From the NCBI GenBank assembly GCA_964632395.1, contig CAZWES010000020.1, forward strand, positions 1-20,957: DNA of 20,957 nucleotides. Direction: 5' to 3'. Of this stretch, positions 19,581 to 20,957 are shown in pieces (positions within the stretch are counted from its first letter, which is position 1; each line of letters begins with the position of its first letter). This DNA comes from CAZWES01 sp964632395 (lineage in GTDB: Bacteria > Patescibacteriota > Gracilibacteria > Peribacterales > Peribacteraceae). The translations under genes and the position numbers were made by a program. The notes under the pieces were generated by a model that was given only the letters and a program-made list of their open reading frames with translations, had not been told where the DNA came from and did no database searches.

Positions 19581-20870
19581 ATGTTCAAATACCTCGTACA
19601 ACTTTGGAAGTCTGAGGAGTTGCGTAAACGCATCCTCTTCACCCTCGTACTGCTTCTTCTTTACCGCATCGTTGCGCACATCCCCGTTCCCGGAGCCAAT
19701 GTGGATGCGTTGCAGCAGTTTCTTGGGCGTTCCGGATCGGGCGGAGCACTTGGAGTTTTTGCAGCGCTCACCGGTGGTGCGATTGATAACTTTTCAATTG
19801 TTCTTCTCGGTCTTTCCCCATACATTAACGCATCAATCATAATGCAGCTTTGCACGGTGATTTTCCCCAAGCTTGAGGCACTTTCCAAGGAGGGGCAAGC
19901 GGGGCAGCAGAAAATCAATCGGTACACGCGCTGGTTTACTTTCCCGCTTGCGTTTGTACAAAGCTACGGATTCCTTCTGCTTTTGAACTCTGGTGCAGCA
20001 CAGATGGGCGGCCAGCTCATCGACACATCGTTCCCCGGCATACTCGCGCCAATGGCAATTGTTGCTGCCGGCGCAATATTCCTGATGTGGCTCGGTGAAG
20101 TAATCACAGAGAAAGGAATTGGAAATGGAATCTCGCTTATCATCTTCACCGGAATCGTTTCCGGCATCCCATCCGTATTAAGCAATATGTTTGTTGCAGG
20201 TGCAGGAAAGCAGGGTCCGTTTGTCTTCTTCTGCATTCTTTCCATCCTGCTTTTGATCGTTGTCGTGCTCTTCACGGAAGCTAACCGCTACATCCCAATT
20301 ACATATGCAAACCAGGGTGCGGGCAGGGGAGTGCAGGGAGGAATACCAATCAGAGTAAACCAGGCTGGGATGATTCCCATCATCTTCGCAATTTCACTCA
20401 TAACGTTCCCGGGCATCATCGCTCAATTCCTGCAGACTGCTCCGCGATTCAGTAGAGTCGTAGAATTTATTGGAACTTATCTGAATGCAAATAATCCCTC
20501 GATCATATATATCCTCTTCTACTTCGGCCTCGTGATGCTCTTCACATTCTTCTACGTCTCCGTGACATTCCGCCCGGATCAACTTGCAGAAGATATTCAG
20601 AAGCGCGGCGGCTTTATCCCCGGCATCCGTCCGGGTAGATCGACCGCAGAAATCCTCGCACGCACGAGCTCACGTCTTTGTTTGTGGGGTGGTACATTCC
20701 TCGGAATTGTCGCGATTGTTCCGCTCATCTTCACCAAATACTCGTCACTGAGTTCGCAGGATCTGATCATTTCCGGCTCGGGACTGATTATTGTGGTTGG
20801 AGTTGTTTTGGAGTTGATTCGTCAGATTAATGCGCAATTGCTTGCGCATGACTATGAAAAGCTGACATAG
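19581..20870 (+). CDS. secY: Protein translocase subunit SecY
   Basis: The 429-aa product (E. coli 443) shows the ten-helix SecY layout. It starts with a short cytoplasmic end and helix 1 ending AHIPVPGANVDAL. A plug-region loop lies at about 53-70 (GSGGALGVFAALTGG). GNGISLIIFTGIVSGIPS occurs near residue 180. The cytoplasmic loops contain EANRYIPITYANQG and FIPGIRPGRSTAEIL, which contact SecA and the ribosome. It forms the membrane channel with SecE and SecG. It ends the spc-type cluster as usual; adk, often next, is not in the remaining 87 nt. Confidence 0.97.
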   Translation: MFKYLVQLWKSEELRKRILFTLVLLLLYRIVAHIPVPGANVDALQQFLGRSGSGGALGVFAALTGGAIDNFSIVLLGLSPYINASIIMQLCTVIFPKLEALSKEGQAGQQKINRYTRWFTFPLAFVQSYGFLLLLNSGAAQMGGQLIDTSFPGILAPMAIVAAGAIFLMWLGEVITEKGIGNGISLIIFTGIVSGIPSVLSNMFVAGAGKQGPFVFFCILSILLLIVVVLFTEANRYIPITYANQGAGRGVQGGIPIRVNQAGMIPIIFAISLITFPGIIAQFLQTAPRFSRVVEFIGTYLNANNPSIIYILFYFGLVMLFTFFYVSVTFRPDQLAEDIQKRGGFIPGIRPGRSTAEILARTSSRLCLWGGTFLGIVAIVPLIFTKYSSLSSQDLIISGSGLIIVVGVVLELIRQINAQLLAHDYEKLT

Positions 20871-20878
20871 AAGACTTG

Positions 20879-20935
20879 AAAAAGCTCCAAGTTCCAAAAT
20901 CCGGCGTAGTGGACAATTTTCTGGGCTGAAAATTG
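20879..20935. repeat. CTCCAAGTTCCAAAA repeat unit and a hairpin after secY
   Basis: AAGCTCCAAGTTCCAAAATCC follows the secY stop and belongs to the family seen between rplE and rpsN. It is followed by a perfect dyad, CAATTTTC (20914-20921) with GAAAATTG (20928-20935), loop TGGGCT. There is no long T-run after it, so a terminator role is uncertain. The rest of the window to 20957 shows no gene. Confidence 0.55.
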
Positions 20936-20957
20936 CTCACTCGCCTCGTAGGAACTC

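Noticed and set aside
1..20957. tRNA or rRNA genes
   Set aside because: I saw no cloverleaf, CCA-ended arm or conserved rRNA segment in the gaps, all of which are short and mostly repeat-filled.

Overview
This window looks like a genome fragment of a Candidate Phyla Radiation (Patescibacteria) bacterium. My best guess is a Peregrinibacteria/Peribacteria-type lineage, but the phylum-level call is inference. The evidence is a ribosomal protein cluster with no L30 gene between S5 and L15, the zinc (four-cysteine) form of S14, L3 heading the cluster with no S10 gene before it, many small unrecognised genes, and large surface proteins with TSP3-like, disulfide-repeat and poly-serine segments. TGA is used as an ordinary stop (for example at the ends of L23, S17 and L24), so this is not one of the code-25 groups.

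Layout. Positions 1-410 hold the broken 3' end of an IS200/IS605-type transposase, its hairpin-rich tail and a promoter. Positions 412-4224 hold three plus-strand genes for secreted or membrane-anchored proteins: a repeat protein, a protein with a possible sortase signal, and a calcium-binding-repeat protein. A bidirectional terminator follows at 4242-4272. Two minus-strand genes (4293-5648) encode a small acidic protein and a putative HExxH metalloprotease. Positions 5889-20870 hold a fused S10-spc type cluster: L3, L4, L23, L2, S19, L22, S3, L16, L29, S17, L14, L24, L5, S14, S8, L6, L18, S5, L15 and SecY.

The r-protein order is canonical, but six extra genes are inserted: a small gene between L23 and L2, one between S14 and S8, a tail-anchored coiled-coil gene between L6 and L18, a small gene between L18 and S5, and a 749-aa cysteine-rich surface protein plus a DJ-1/PfpI-family protein between S5 and L15, where L30 would sit. 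The 749-aa protein shares an unrecognised domain with the 636-aa surface protein encoded at 2314-4224.

Expression signals are unusual. None of the 31 starts I chose has a recognisable Shine-Dalgarno sequence. Several of the non-ribosomal genes carry a promoter whose -10 hexamer ends about 6-8 nt before the ATG, which predicts leaderless mRNAs. The clearest cases are the metalloprotease and the coiled-coil gene.

Simple-sequence and inverted-repeat families (AATTGATAATT-like, CTCCAAGCACCAAATTCC-like, CGGAATC-like) fill several gaps between r-protein genes. They run into coding sequence and form the C-terminal tails of L4, L5 and L29. L22, L24, S17 and L4 also have long charged C-terminal extensions.
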